64,000 nt of DNA from Terriglobus roseus. GTDB lineage: Bacteria > Acidobacteriota > Terriglobia > Terriglobales > Acidobacteriaceae. A program made the translations under genes and the position numbers. Location of the stretch: assembly GCF_900102185.1 (NCBI RefSeq), contig NZ_LT629690.1:2418001-2482000 (forward strand). Reading direction: 5' to 3'. The notes beneath the pieces were generated by a model. The model was given only the letters and a program-made list of their open reading frames with translations, did not search any database and was not told where the DNA came from. Below, one piece after another: positions 25,110 to 33,606 of the stretch; within the stretch, counting starts at the first letter, position 1, and each line of letters starts with the position of its first letter.

Positions 25110-25490
25110 CTAAAGTGGCTTGCCAATCTCCCACCGATGGCCGAAGGGATCCATCAACGAACCGTCACGCCATCCATAGTCGTGGTCCTGCATGGGCGAG
25201 CGAACAACCGCGCCAGCAGCCACAGCCTGATTGAATACCGCGTCTGGATCGTCAACGATAAGCATCAACCGTACCGCAGTCCCACCGAGCAGCGCAGGCG
25301 AGGGATTGCCGATCGCTTCATCTGCGGGATGCACCCAGAACTCAATGCCGTGTACGAGGAGCTGCGCCACCATGTCGTCGGCAGGAGGCGTGGCCCAGCC
25401 AGTTTCAGCGCCGAATGCTTTCCCATAGAAAGCAATGGCGTCTCGGACATCCCCAGGAATATGCAGCATGGCTGAAAAACGGGCGGTCAT
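25110..25490 (-). CDS. VOC-family protein (PhnB-like glyoxalase/dioxygenase fold)
   Basis: The protein has 126 residues of the VOC fold: SAMLHIPGDVRDAIAFYGKAF at the start, a middle strand VAQLLVHGIEFWVH and an end with DHDYGWRDGSLMDPFGHRWEIG. That ending is typical of PhnB-like proteins, which act on small molecules or confer drug tolerance. The ATG at 25490 has only a weak ribosome-binding site; the frame is open upstream without VOC-like sequence. The function is not resolved. Confidence 0.78.
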   Translation of the reverse strand: MTARFSAMLHIPGDVRDAIAFYGKAFGAETGWATPPADDMVAQLLVHGIEFWVHPADEAIGNPSPALLGGTAVRLMLIVDDPDAVFNQAVAAGAVVRSPMQDHDYGWRDGSLMDPFGHRWEIGKPL

Positions 25491-25676
25491 AAGAACACCA
25501 ACATACTCTTGTCTTGAGACGGCGAGCAAAATAATCTCTCGTGAACTGTGGCGTTGCATCTCTGCGAAACTCGCGCCGCTCCAGAAAGCACGTGTCATCA
25601 GTTCTGTGCGTGAACACACAACCGATGACACGAAGAAGAGAACCTTGTGTCAGACAGTTTCAACCAAAATCACGAA

Positions 25677-26444
25677 TCAAAGTCCGCGTTTGAAATACGC
25701 AATTACATCCGCCCGTTCCTGTGCTTTGGGAAGATGAAAGTCCATCTGGTTCCCGGGCACCACGGTATCCGGGTCATTCAGCCATTTCTCTAACGTCGCT
25801 TCGTTCCATGTGATGCCCGACGCATGCAACGCCTCGGAATACCGGAAACCCGCAACGCTTCCAGCTTTGCTACCAAACACACCGGCCAGTGGAGGCCCCT
25901 CTCGATTCCCTCCTACTGCGTGGCAGCCAGTGCATCGCTTTTGAAAGACCAACTTCCCACGTGCCGCGTCGCCATCAGCATGTGTCTCGACCTGTGAGGC
26001 GGTATCAGCTTGCATGCCCGCCAGTGCAGCAATATCTACCGGTGTGAGTTGCGACTCCCAGTGAAGAATGAGGTACTGCAACGGCGCCATCTCTCCGTTC
26101 TTCGCCTCATGAATAATCTTTCCAATCATCACCTGTTGATCATCGGGCGACATCTGATCCCAAAGCGACAGGTTCATCTTCTTCCGGGCCTCGACAACAT
26201 CCCGCTCCATCAGCCATGACCCCGGAGCAAGTCGAGCGTAGATAGGCCAGCGCGTTTCATTCGAATGGCAGTTGGCACACTTGGCAATTAAAACGGCCTT
26301 CGCCTCTTCTGGCATCGAGGCATGAGTCAACAACGTGTCGAGCCCTTTCGATGGCTCGACACGTGGATTCCCAAAGGGATGAAACAATCCCAAACCAATA
26401 ACCAGGGTTACAAGCAACACAATTAGTACAATGGAATACTTCAA
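25677..26444 (-). CDS. Diheme c-type cytochrome with N-terminal heme-binding domain
   Basis: The 255-residue protein is anchored by an N-terminal membrane segment (MKYSIVLIVLLVTLVIGLGL). It carries two heme sites: CANCH at 56-60 in a haem-binding domain (CANCHSNETRWPIYARLAPG) and CTGCH at 171-175 in a C-terminal cytochrome c domain. It is predicted to face the periplasm and move electrons. Its ATG overlaps the TGA of the metallophosphoesterase gene as ATGA. The two form an operon driven by a promoter matching those of the nearby ECF sigma gene. Confidence 0.87.
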   Translation of the reverse strand: MKYSIVLIVLLVTLVIGLGLFHPFGNPRVEPSKGLDTLLTHASMPEEAKAVLIAKCANCHSNETRWPIYARLAPGSWLMERDVVEARKKMNLSLWDQMSPDDQQVMIGKIIHEAKNGEMAPLQYLILHWESQLTPVDIAALAGMQADTASQVETHADGDAARGKLVFQKRCTGCHAVGGNREGPPLAGVFGSKAGSVAGFRYSEALHASGITWNEATLEKWLNDPDTVVPGNQMDFHLPKAQERADVIAYFKRGL

Positions 26445-27439
26445 GCGCCCTCCGCCAGTGTGTGGTCCACAACAGCAAGGTGGCTACGCCCGCGAACAAG
26501 CTTGACGTTGGTTACGCCAAGTACACTTTTGAGCTTGCCCGGCGGCACCGCCATGGGCCCGGGATTCGGCGCGCTGCCCGGAGCGGGTTGCGGAAAGGCC
26601 GTGGCCATCGCCGTATGGAACGCAACGTTCCCTTCCACCTTCTGCACTACCTGGTGGATGTGGCCATTCAAAACGGTGACCGATCCGAAACGCTTGAGCA
26701 ATGCGAGTGCCTGCGCTCCGTCAGAAGTGCCCCAGCCCCACTTCTCGTACACCATCCACAGAGGAATATGTGCAAACACCACGATGGGCGTGGAGGAACC
26801 GAGCCGAGCAAGATCCGCCTTCAGCCATGCAAGTTGCTCTGCACCAAGATTGCCCAACGCGTCCACCTGAACGCAGTTGTTCAACCCAATAAAATGAACG
26901 CCTTTGTAGTCATAGCTATACCAGCCACTGCCCAGCGTTCCCTTGCCGTAGTGCTGTTTGTATAGCGCGCCGTCATCCAATGAAAAGTCATGCTCGCCCG
27001 GTACATAAAACACCTCAGACACCTTGGCGCTCTTAATCACCTGCGAGGCCGTATCAAACTCTGACGCCTTGGAGTTCTGCGTTATGTCACCGGTATGAAT
27101 CATGAAGTCGGGTGCCTTCATTCCCGCTGGAACCGTGTTGATCTTGTTGATCGCCAGCTGCAGTGTTCCGGTTACGTCCGGGTTCGCGCCTTTGTTAAAC
27201 CCGATATGGCTATCGCTGATTTGAACAAAGGAAAAATCCTCGTTCTTGACTGCACCTGCACCGGCTTTCGCAGCCTGCGCCAGCAGCCTTGACGTGGGAA
27301 CGCCTCCCGTCATCGTCCACAGCAGACCTGTGCCTGCCCATGCCATGCATCCCAGAAAATTACGGCGATCAATCCCGTCGCTCGAAGGCTGTGCCTGCGT
27401 CTCCGGGACTACGGTGTCGTGTTGAAAGCGATTCATCAT
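26441..27439 (-). CDS. Tat-exported calcineurin-like metallophosphoesterase
   Basis: The 332-residue periplasmic phosphoesterase has a Tat signal (GIDRRNFLGCMAWAGTGLLW). Metal-binding motifs appear in order: QISDSHIG, MIHTGDI, YVPGEHDF, VVFAHIPLW and VLNGHIHQ. In the third motif the usual GNHD is GEHD, so the Asn ligand is replaced by Glu. That may mark a subfamily or a changed metal site. ATG codons lie at 27439 and 27436 behind GGAG. The gene starts 35 bases after a GGGAATAAA/GTTCT promoter shared with the divergent ECF sigma operon. The substrate is unknown. Confidence 0.87.
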   Translation of the reverse strand: MMNRFQHDTVVPETQAQPSSDGIDRRNFLGCMAWAGTGLLWTMTGGVPTSRLLAQAAKAGAGAVKNEDFSFVQISDSHIGFNKGANPDVTGTLQLAINKINTVPAGMKAPDFMIHTGDITQNSKASEFDTASQVIKSAKVSEVFYVPGEHDFSLDDGALYKQHYGKGTLGSGWYSYDYKGVHFIGLNNCVQVDALGNLGAEQLAWLKADLARLGSSTPIVVFAHIPLWMVYEKWGWGTSDGAQALALLKRFGSVTVLNGHIHQVVQKVEGNVAFHTAMATAFPQPAPGSAPNPGPMAVPPGKLKSVLGVTNVKLVRGRSHLAVVDHTLAEGA

Positions 27440-27473
27440 TCAGCTCCAGTGGGTTTACATACCCGCACCATGG

Positions 27474-27501
27474 AGAACCGCCAAGCCCGGAGTTTATTCC
27501 C
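27474..27501 (-). promoter_or_regulatory. ECF-type promoter of the metallophosphoesterase-cytochrome operon
   Basis: On the minus strand GGGAATAAA (27501-27493), exactly 14 bases, then GTTCT (27478-27474). The same two boxes with identical spacing precede the sigma operon and the propeller gene. Confidence 0.72.
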
Positions 27502-27544
27502 GTTTCATCGCGTTTTTATTTCCCAAAAGAAATGTAGAAACAGC

Positions 27545-27572
27545 GGGAATAAACCATGCAGAATTTAGTTCT
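27545..27572 (+). promoter_or_regulatory. ECF-type promoter of the sigma/anti-sigma operon
   Basis: GGGAATAAA (27545-27553), 14 bases, GTTCT (27568-27572), about 80 bases before the sigma gene. This points to autoregulation by the encoded ECF sigma factor. Confidence 0.75.
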
Positions 27573-27653
27573 GGAATACGTGCAGTCCTCCATACTGAAG
27601 AAACAGCCGGTTTCGTCGTCACACAGGACTCTGCATTCTGAGGACTCCGCATC

Positions 27654-28187
27654 ATGCTCGCCCAAGATCGTAGTGCGCTTTTTGAAGAGCTCGCACTGCC
27701 GCTACTACCGTCTCTCTATAGCCACTCATTCTGGCTGTGCCGCAATCATGCGGAGGCAGAGGACATCGTGCAGGAGACGATCTCCAAAGCACTCCGCGCT
27801 TTCGATTCGTTTCAGACAGACACCAACTTCAAGGCGTGGGTCTTCCGCATTCTGCGCAACACCTTTCTTACTTCGCGTACGGCTATCGCAACCGCGCGCA
27901 CAGTCTTTCTGGAAGATCATCTGGATCAGGTGGACGTCACCGACGCGAGCCCAACACCCGAAGATGTGCTGCTTCGCCTCGATAATGAGGCCGCATTGTC
28001 AGAAGCACTCGAACGCCTGCACCCCCAGCTCCGCGAAGTGCTCATGCTGTGTGAAGTGGAGGGGCTGAAATACAAGGAGATTGCAATGGTTCTCGATGTT
28101 CCCATTGGCACGGTCATGTCGCGCATCTCGCGTGCACGCCGAACCCTGCAGGAACAACTGCGAGAGCAATTGGGAGGTTCGCTGTGA
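27654..28187 (+). CDS. ECF RNA polymerase sigma factor
   Basis: This 177-residue sigma-70 family protein has region 2 (SFWLCRNHAEAEDIVQETIS and FKAWVFRILRNTFL) and region 4 (LREVLMLCEVEGLKYKEIAM then VLDVPIGTVMSRISRARRTL), and lacks regions 1 and 3, as in ECF factors. The ATG follows GAGGACTCCGCATC. Its TGA overlaps the start of a zinc-finger anti-sigma gene. Matching promoter boxes upstream of itself and of two flanking units define its likely regulon. Confidence 0.92.
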   Translation: MLAQDRSALFEELALPLLPSLYSHSFWLCRNHAEAEDIVQETISKALRAFDSFQTDTNFKAWVFRILRNTFLTSRTAIATARTVFLEDHLDQVDVTDASPTPEDVLLRLDNEAALSEALERLHPQLREVLMLCEVEGLKYKEIAMVLDVPIGTVMSRISRARRTLQEQLREQLGGSL

Positions 28188-28987
28188 TGCAAGGGGAAAA
28201 CCATCTGAGCGCTCTGGAGGTCAGTGCCTTCATCGACGGCGAGCTGCCTGCAAGCGAGGCACAGACGCTCGAACAGCACGTCACCACCTGCCATGCATGT
28301 GCATTGAGTGTGGTCTCCGCAATGCGACTGAAGTCTTCCACCACACGACTGTCTCCACGCTTCGCTGCACCGACAGAAGCTCTCAACAGGCTTACGGCAC
28401 AGCTCCGCAGAGAAACATCAACGGCGACAAAAGCAGAAGCAGAAACAGAAACACCAAAGAAGACAGCGCGTGTCATTCCTTTTCCTACATGGGCGTGGAG
28501 CGCACTCGCCGCGACACTCATCCTTGGAGTGTCTCTCCTGGGATGGAAGGCAATGAACCCGCCCAGCACACTCTCTGCGGAGTTGCTCGATCAACACCTT
28601 GCGGCCTTATCAAGCGGCTCTGAACCAGAAGTTATTTCAAGTGATCGACACACGGTAAAACCCTGGTTCCAGGGCAAGCTTCCCTTCAGCTTCAACATCC
28701 CTGAGGTATTTCCATCAGGCACCATATTGAAGGGTGGCGATCTCACCTTTGTTCATGGCCAACCTGCCGCACTATTGCTCTTCACGGTGGGCAAACATCA
28801 GGCGTCCGTGTTCCTGACTCAGCATCCTTTAAATCCAAACAAGTTCTCATCCACTGCAGAGCAATCCGGATTCACGATCCAGTACGCCACAACGCAGGCG
28901 CTTTATATCACTGCTGTAAGTGACGTGAATCCGACCAACCTTGCAGAGCTTGTCTCCGCATTAGTGAATGCGCAGTCGCCTCATTAG
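28184..28987 (+). CDS. Anti-sigma factor with zinc-finger domain and one membrane segment
   Basis: This 267-residue protein opens with an anti-sigma zinc-finger helix bundle (LSALEVSAFIDGELPASEAQ, then HVTTCHAC, giving the HxxxCxxC metal site). It crosses the membrane once (WSALAATLILGVSLLGW, about 104-120) and has a periplasmic sensor domain of unknown fold. It is expected to hold the ECF factor at the membrane until an envelope signal arrives. The start may be GTG at 28184 (overlapping the sigma stop) or ATG at 28187; GGGAGG suits both. Confidence 0.87.
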   Translation: MMQGENHLSALEVSAFIDGELPASEAQTLEQHVTTCHACALSVVSAMRLKSSTTRLSPRFAAPTEALNRLTAQLRRETSTATKAEAETETPKKTARVIPFPTWAWSALAATLILGVSLLGWKAMNPPSTLSAELLDQHLAALSSGSEPEVISSDRHTVKPWFQGKLPFSFNIPEVFPSGTILKGGDLTFVHGQPAALLLFTVGKHQASVFLTQHPLNPNKFSSTAEQSGFTIQYATTQALYITAVSDVNPTNLAELVSALVNAQSPH

Positions 28988-29032
28988 GCACTTAGAAAAA
29001 TCTCGATCCGCACTCTTCATTTTTGCCTATGC

Positions 29033-29060
29033 GGGAATAAACAACGTACTCGCAAGTTAT
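29033..29060 (+). promoter_or_regulatory. ECF-type promoter of the beta-propeller lipoprotein gene
   Basis: GGGAATAAA (29033-29041), 14 bases, GTTAT (29056-29060), about 60 bases before the start. The second box differs by one base from the two others. Confidence 0.68.
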
Positions 29061-29119
29061 CTGTATTAGCCGGCTGATATCCAGGGTTGTCAGCCGGCCC
29101 ATACAGGAGAACTTGATCC

Positions 29120-30328
29120 ATGAAGACGTTGTTTTGGTTTGTTTACAGATTCGTATTTCCGTTCATTGTGTTCGCGCTGATTACGGGATGCGGCAGCAAC
29201 GGTTCCATGATGACGTCTTCGCCAAATCCCTCCCCCAGTCCTCAACCCACGCGAGTGCCCAACCTGGTCATCGTCGCAAACCGCGATAACAACAGCCTCT
29301 CAACGTACGCCATCGCTCCTTCGACTGGCGAACTCCAGTTCCGTGACACCGTTGCAAGTGGAGGAGGCGGACCAATTGCGCTCGCCGCCCATCCATCCGG
29401 TAACTTCATCTATGTCGCGAACCTGATTGCGACAGATGACAGTGGAGGAGGCGGGGGCGTCACTGCGTTTTCCGTCGATGCAAACACAGGAGCGTTAACG
29501 TCCATTGGTGCTTCAGTCGCTGCAGGCTCCGGCCCGCGCACCGTAACCGTCCATCCCAACGGCAAATTCCTGTATGGAACCAGCCTGCTCTCAAACAATA
29601 TCTTCGCCTATGCAATCAATCCCATTACCGGTGCACTTAGTCCGATCGGTTCTCCCGTAGCCACAGGTCAAGCTCCTGTATCGCTGTCACTGGACACCAC
29701 CGGAAGATACGCTTACGTCGTCAATGCAGATGACAATACGATCTCAACATTCGCAATTGATGCAGACACAGGTACGCTCACCTCGTCAGGCAGTCCTGTC
29801 CCAACTGCAAGCTTCGATCCATCCTTCATTCTGGTGCATGCCTCTGGCAAGTTTGCCTATGTAGCCAATGCGGTTTCACAGACGATCTCTACCTTCTCCA
29901 TCGACCCCACAAACGGAGCGCTTACATTGATGGGCAGCCCGGCTGCCAGTTGCGGCACCTTTCCAACAGCCTTAGCCGCAGATTCCCAGGGAAGGTTTCT
30001 GTATGTTTCGAATATTGGCACTGGAGACATCTGCACATTCGCAGTCAATGCGACAACTGGTGTACTTTATTCCGTTGGTCTGCCTGTCCATGCAAGCGAC
30101 GCACCTACCTCCATGGGTATAGACCCATCCGGCAGTTACCTCTTCGTGAGCAAAGCGCAATCAAACAGCATTTCGGAGTTTGCAATCGATTCGACAGCTG
30201 GCGCGCTCACAGCCACAGGCACACCAATCCCCACAGGGAAAACGCCATCGGCCGTGATCATACTGGACAAGCAGGTTACAGGCGCAGCTTCTACCGCAGT
30301 TGCAACAATCGACCCGTATGCTCCGTGA
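29120..30328 (+). CDS. Beta-propeller lipoprotein (lactonase/YncE-like)
   Basis: The 402-residue protein has a lipoprotein signal ending in LITGC, so the mature protein is lipid-anchored. After a Ser/Pro linker it carries seven propeller repeats of the lactonase type, each with FIYVAN-, YAYVVN- or FAYVANA-like strands followed by STFAIDPTTGALT-like segments. Bacterial 6-phosphogluconolactonase-like propellers share this pattern, but extracytoplasmic copies are usually binding or scaffold proteins. Ribosome site AGGAG is ten bases upstream. Its 3' end overlaps the convergent mqo gene by 38 bases. A promoter shared with the ECF operon suggests joint regulation. Confidence 0.85.
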   Translation: MKTLFWFVYRFVFPFIVFALITGCGSNGSMMTSSPNPSPSPQPTRVPNLVIVANRDNNSLSTYAIAPSTGELQFRDTVASGGGGPIALAAHPSGNFIYVANLIATDDSGGGGGVTAFSVDANTGALTSIGASVAAGSGPRTVTVHPNGKFLYGTSLLSNNIFAYAINPITGALSPIGSPVATGQAPVSLSLDTTGRYAYVVNADDNTISTFAIDADTGTLTSSGSPVPTASFDPSFILVHASGKFAYVANAVSQTISTFSIDPTNGALTLMGSPAASCGTFPTALAADSQGRFLYVSNIGTGDICTFAVNATTGVLYSVGLPVHASDAPTSMGIDPSGSYLFVSKAQSNSISEFAIDSTAGALTATGTPIPTGKTPSAVIILDKQVTGAASTAVATIDPYAP

Positions 30329-31784
30329 CCCTCGCCAGCAGCTCAGGCTCCTTCGCCATGGAACGTCCATAGCTCGGGATGAACTCTTGCAAGGCCGCTG
30401 GTGTACGAGCCTCTTCCGGAACAACAGACGTCCCACGAGTAATCAGCTCAAGCATGATCGATACCGCGGTGGAAGCGCCCGGTGAAGCGCCCAGCAGCGC
30501 GGCCAACGATCCATCCGCACTACGGATCACTTCAGTGCCAAACTCCAGTCGTCCACCAGCTTTCGCATCTGGCTTGATGATCTGCACGCGCTGCCCTGCA
30601 ATCTCCAGCACCCAGTCTTCACCGCGCGCCGTCGGCACAAACTCTCGAAGTGCATTCACGCGATCTTCCTGCGACTGCATCACCTGGCCAACCAGATACT
30701 TCGTCAGATCCAGATTGTGCGCGCCCGCGCCCAGCATGGAAACCAGGTTGCCGGTGCCAACCGAAAGCGGCAAATCCAGAAACGAACCAAACTTCAAGAA
30801 CTTCGTAGTGAATCCGGCGAAGGGTCCAAACAGCAGTTCCTTCTTGCCATCGATCACGCGCGTGTCCAGATGAGGCACGCTCATGGGAGGCGCCCCCAAC
30901 GCGGGCTTGCCATACACCTTCGCCGCATGACGCTCAATTACATCGCGATTCGTACAACGCAGCCACTGCCCACTGACCGGGAAACCACCGTAGCCGCGGC
31001 CCTCGGGGATACCTGACTTCTGCAGCAGCGGCAACGCTCCGCCACCCGCACCAAGAAACACAAAACGCGACGTGATGCGGCTGCGCTTGCCTGTGGCAAG
31101 GTCTTCTACTTCCACATACCAACGCCTATCCGGCAACTGCGTCAGTTCCGTCACACGATGCCGCATGACTACCTGGCTTCCCTGCTGCTCCAGCGAGCCA
31201 AACAACATGCGTGTCAATGCGCCAAAGTTGAGATCGGTACCAAACTCCGCGCGTGTAGCCGCCACAGGTTCACTCGGGTCCCGTTGCTCCATCATTAGCG
31301 GAATCCACTGCTTCAGCACCGCAGGATCGTCCGAGAACTGCATGCCCTGAAACAACGAACATTGCTGCATGGCGTTATAACGCTTACGCAGAAACTCAAC
31401 CGACTCCGCGCCTGAGACAAAGCTCATATGCGGCACGGGATTGATGAACTGCTTCGGATCTGAGATCAGCCCACGCTCCACCAGCGCTGCCCAGAACTGC
31501 CGTGAGTGCTGAAACTGCTCATTGATCTTGATAGCGCGATCAATCGAAATGGAGCCGTCTTTGCCTTCGGGCGTGTAGTTCAGTTCGCACAATGCCGCAT
31601 GGCCCGTGCCCGCGTTATTCCACGCGTCAGAACTCTCGACGGCGACGCGATCTTGCGATTCCACCACGGTCAGTTGCAAAGAAGGAACCAGCGTCTTGAG
31701 CAGAGTGCCCAGCGTGGCAGACATAATTCCGGCGCCCACCAGCAATACGTCAGTTTCAGCGGGCAGTAGTGCAGTCTCAGACAT
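30291..31784 (-). CDS. mqo: Malate:quinone oxidoreductase
   Basis: This FAD-dependent membrane-associated enzyme oxidises malate to oxaloacetate and reduces quinone. The 497 residues match Mqo: FAD-binding [18 protein letters not shown], then [49 protein letters not shown], and the end [15 protein letters not shown]. The length is near the shorter Mqo forms. Together with MqnE it suggests that malate electrons enter a menaquinone pool. The 3' end overlaps the convergent propeller gene. The ribosome-binding site is weak. Confidence 0.92.
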   Translation of the reverse strand: MSETALLPAETDVLLVGAGIMSATLGTLLKTLVPSLQLTVVESQDRVAVESSDAWNNAGTGHAALCELNYTPEGKDGSISIDRAIKINEQFQHSRQFWAALVERGLISDPKQFINPVPHMSFVSGAESVEFLRKRYNAMQQCSLFQGMQFSDDPAVLKQWIPLMMEQRDPSEPVAATRAEFGTDLNFGALTRMLFGSLEQQGSQVVMRHRVTELTQLPDRRWYVEVEDLATGKRSRITSRFVFLGAGGGALPLLQKSGIPEGRGYGGFPVSGQWLRCTNRDVIERHAAKVYGKPALGAPPMSVPHLDTRVIDGKKELLFGPFAGFTTKFLKFGSFLDLPLSVGTGNLVSMLGAGAHNLDLTKYLVGQVMQSQEDRVNALREFVPTARGEDWVLEIAGQRVQIIKPDAKAGGRLEFGTEVIRSADGSLAALLGASPGASTAVSIMLELITRGTSVVPEEARTPAALQEFIPSYGRSMAKEPELLARVTEHTGRLLQLR

Positions 31785-31820
31785 GAAAAAAGCCTATCAG
31801 CGTGAAAACACGAGCGGCAA

Positions 31821-31853
31821 TGCGATCACCGGACAGATCGTTCGATGATCGCA
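31821..31853. promoter_or_regulatory. 8-bp inverted repeat in the thrC-mqo gap
   Basis: TGCGATCA (31821-31828) and TGATCGCA (31846-31853) are perfect inverted arms 17 bases apart, with a smaller ATCG/CGAT dyad inside. It lies in the 86-base gap after thrC and before mqo. It could be a weak terminator, mRNA stem or operator. Confidence 0.4.
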
Positions 31854-31870
31854 CGCCTATCTCGGAATCG

Positions 31871-33034
31871 TTATACTGCGTGATGCGCACGCTGCATGAC
31901 GTTCAGTACATCCGTGTATTTGTTGCCCGTGCCGGTGTTGAAGATCACCACACGGTCGGTCTTCTTCAGGAATCCATTCTCGATTAGGCGGTCATATGCA
32001 GCGGTTGCCGCAGCGCCTTCCGGCGACAGCAGAATGCCCTCATTGCGGCCCCAATCCTGAATCGACGCAAAAATCTCGTTATCCGTCTGCGAAATCACGG
32101 TACCGCCGCTCTCGCGCACCACGTCCAGAATGATGTAGTCACCATATGGCTTCGGCACGCGCAGACCGCTAGCCAGCGTATGCGCGTTCTGGAACATCTC
32201 GCTGGCGTCTTTGCCCTCGCGATACGCCTTCGTAACCGGCTCGCATCCCGCAGCCTGGCAGGCAATCATTTTGGGACGCTTACCAGACACCCAGCCAAGC
32301 TCCTCCATCTCAAGGAACGCCTTCCACATGCCAATCAGGCCAACGCCGCCGCCGGTGGGATAGAACACAGCGTCGGGGTACTCCCAGCCAAGCTGTTCGA
32401 CCAGTTCGTAGCCCATGGTCTTTTTGCCTTCCACGCGAAAGGGTTCCTTCAGCGTGGACACATCAAACCATCCCTCTTCTTCCTTGCGAGAGGCCACAAT
32501 CTTCGCGCAGTCGCTGATCAGGCCATCCACCAGCGTCATGTGTGCGCCATAGGCAATGCACTCCACCTGGTTGGCCAGAGGCACATCCTGCGGCATGAAT
32601 ACATGCGCCTCAATGCCAGCCGCGGCAGCATACGCGGCACAAGCACCGCCTGCATTCCCTGCGCTAGGCACGGCCACCTTCTGCACGCCATAGTGCTTCA
32701 TCATGGTCATGCAAAGGCTCATACCACGCGCCTTGAATGTGCCCGTGGGGTTAGCGCCTTCTTCTTTCAAAAGCACATTCGGATTGCGGCGCGACGCCAT
32801 GATCGGCGTCCATCCTTCGGCCAGTGTCACCGGCAGAGCATCAGGAAGTACCGGCGAATAACGCCACATGCTATCGGTTTGCGGCAGGCTATCGCGGACA
32901 GCGGTTCCCTTGAACTCCGAAAGGTCATACCGCACATAAAACGTACCGGCACACACGGGGCAGACTGTCCGCGGCACATCGGCGCTTTCGCGATGCTGAC
33001 AACGCGAACACTCCAGAAAAGCAATCTTAGGCAT
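31871..33034 (-). CDS. thrC: Threonine synthase
   Basis: This PLP enzyme makes threonine from O-phosphohomoserine. The 387-residue protein has a small N-terminal zinc-ribbon-like part (Cys9, Cys12, Cys25, Cys28) and then the fold II core: PLP lysine Lys101 in NPTGTFKARG, SAGNAGGACAAYAAAAG, and the phosphate-binding YPTGGGVGLIG. The length fits the short bacterial and archaeal ThrC type. A related lyase of the same fold is possible. It follows the tag gene by 20 bases on the same strand, probably cotranscribed. Confidence 0.88.
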   Translation of the reverse strand: MPKIAFLECSRCQHRESADVPRTVCPVCAGTFYVRYDLSEFKGTAVRDSLPQTDSMWRYSPVLPDALPVTLAEGWTPIMASRRNPNVLLKEEGANPTGTFKARGMSLCMTMMKHYGVQKVAVPSAGNAGGACAAYAAAAGIEAHVFMPQDVPLANQVECIAYGAHMTLVDGLISDCAKIVASRKEEEGWFDVSTLKEPFRVEGKKTMGYELVEQLGWEYPDAVFYPTGGGVGLIGMWKAFLEMEELGWVSGKRPKMIACQAAGCEPVTKAYREGKDASEMFQNAHTLASGLRVPKPYGDYIILDVVRESGGTVISQTDNEIFASIQDWGRNEGILLSPEGAAATAAYDRLIENGFLKKTDRVVIFNTGTGNKYTDVLNVMQRAHHAV

Positions 33035-33054
33035 ACCACTTCAGGATAGTGGAT

Positions 33055-33606
33055 TTACACCTGTTTGCGCCGGAAGCAATGCGCCACATGGTCATTCACA
33101 ATGCCCACAGCCTGCATCCACGCATACGTGATCGAAGGTCCTACGAACTTGAACCCGCGCCGTTTCAGCTCCTTAGAGATCGTGCGCGAAAGCTCGGTCT
33201 CCGAGACCACCGTTCCGTCGCCGCGCAGTGCCTTGCCCTTGGTAAAACTCCAGCAGAAATCGGCAAAATCCTCGCCCTTTTTCTGCATATCCAGGTAGAT
33301 CTGCGCACCTTTGATCGTGGCTTCAATCTTCGCGCGCGAACGCACAATACCCGGATTCGCGAGCAGAATCTCAATCTCCCGTTCGCCGAACTTCGCCACC
33401 TTCTTCGGATCGAAGTCGAGAAAAGCCTCGCGAAAATTCTCCCGCTTGCGCAGAATAATGGTCCACGACAGGCCTGCCTGGAATCCTTCCAGCATCAGGC
33501 ACTCCCACAGCATGCGGCCATCATGCACCGGCACGCCCCACTCTTCATCGTGGTACACCGTCTCCAGTGGATCCCGCTCACTCCATTTGCAACGCTGCTT
33601 TGTCAT
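33055..33606 (-). CDS. tag: DNA-3-methyladenine glycosylase I
   Basis: The enzyme removes 3-methyladenine from alkylated DNA. The 183 residues match the Tag family: the N-terminal Cys in QRCKWSERDPLETVYHDEEWG, then FEGFQAGLSWTIILRKRENF-like residues (here LEGFQAGLSWTIILRKRE), then PGIVRSRAKI and a C-terminal FKFVGPSITYAWMQAVGIVN that closes with HVAHC. Zinc ligands Cys and His are present. The ATG at 33606 overlaps the MFS gene stop as ATGA and has GAGG before it. Ada lies 3 kb away. Confidence 0.92.
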   Translation of the reverse strand: MTKQRCKWSERDPLETVYHDEEWGVPVHDGRMLWECLMLEGFQAGLSWTIILRKRENFREAFLDFDPKKVAKFGEREIEILLANPGIVRSRAKIEATIKGAQIYLDMQKKGEDFADFCWSFTKGKALRGDGTVVSETELSRTISKELKRRGFKFVGPSITYAWMQAVGIVNDHVAHCFRRKQV

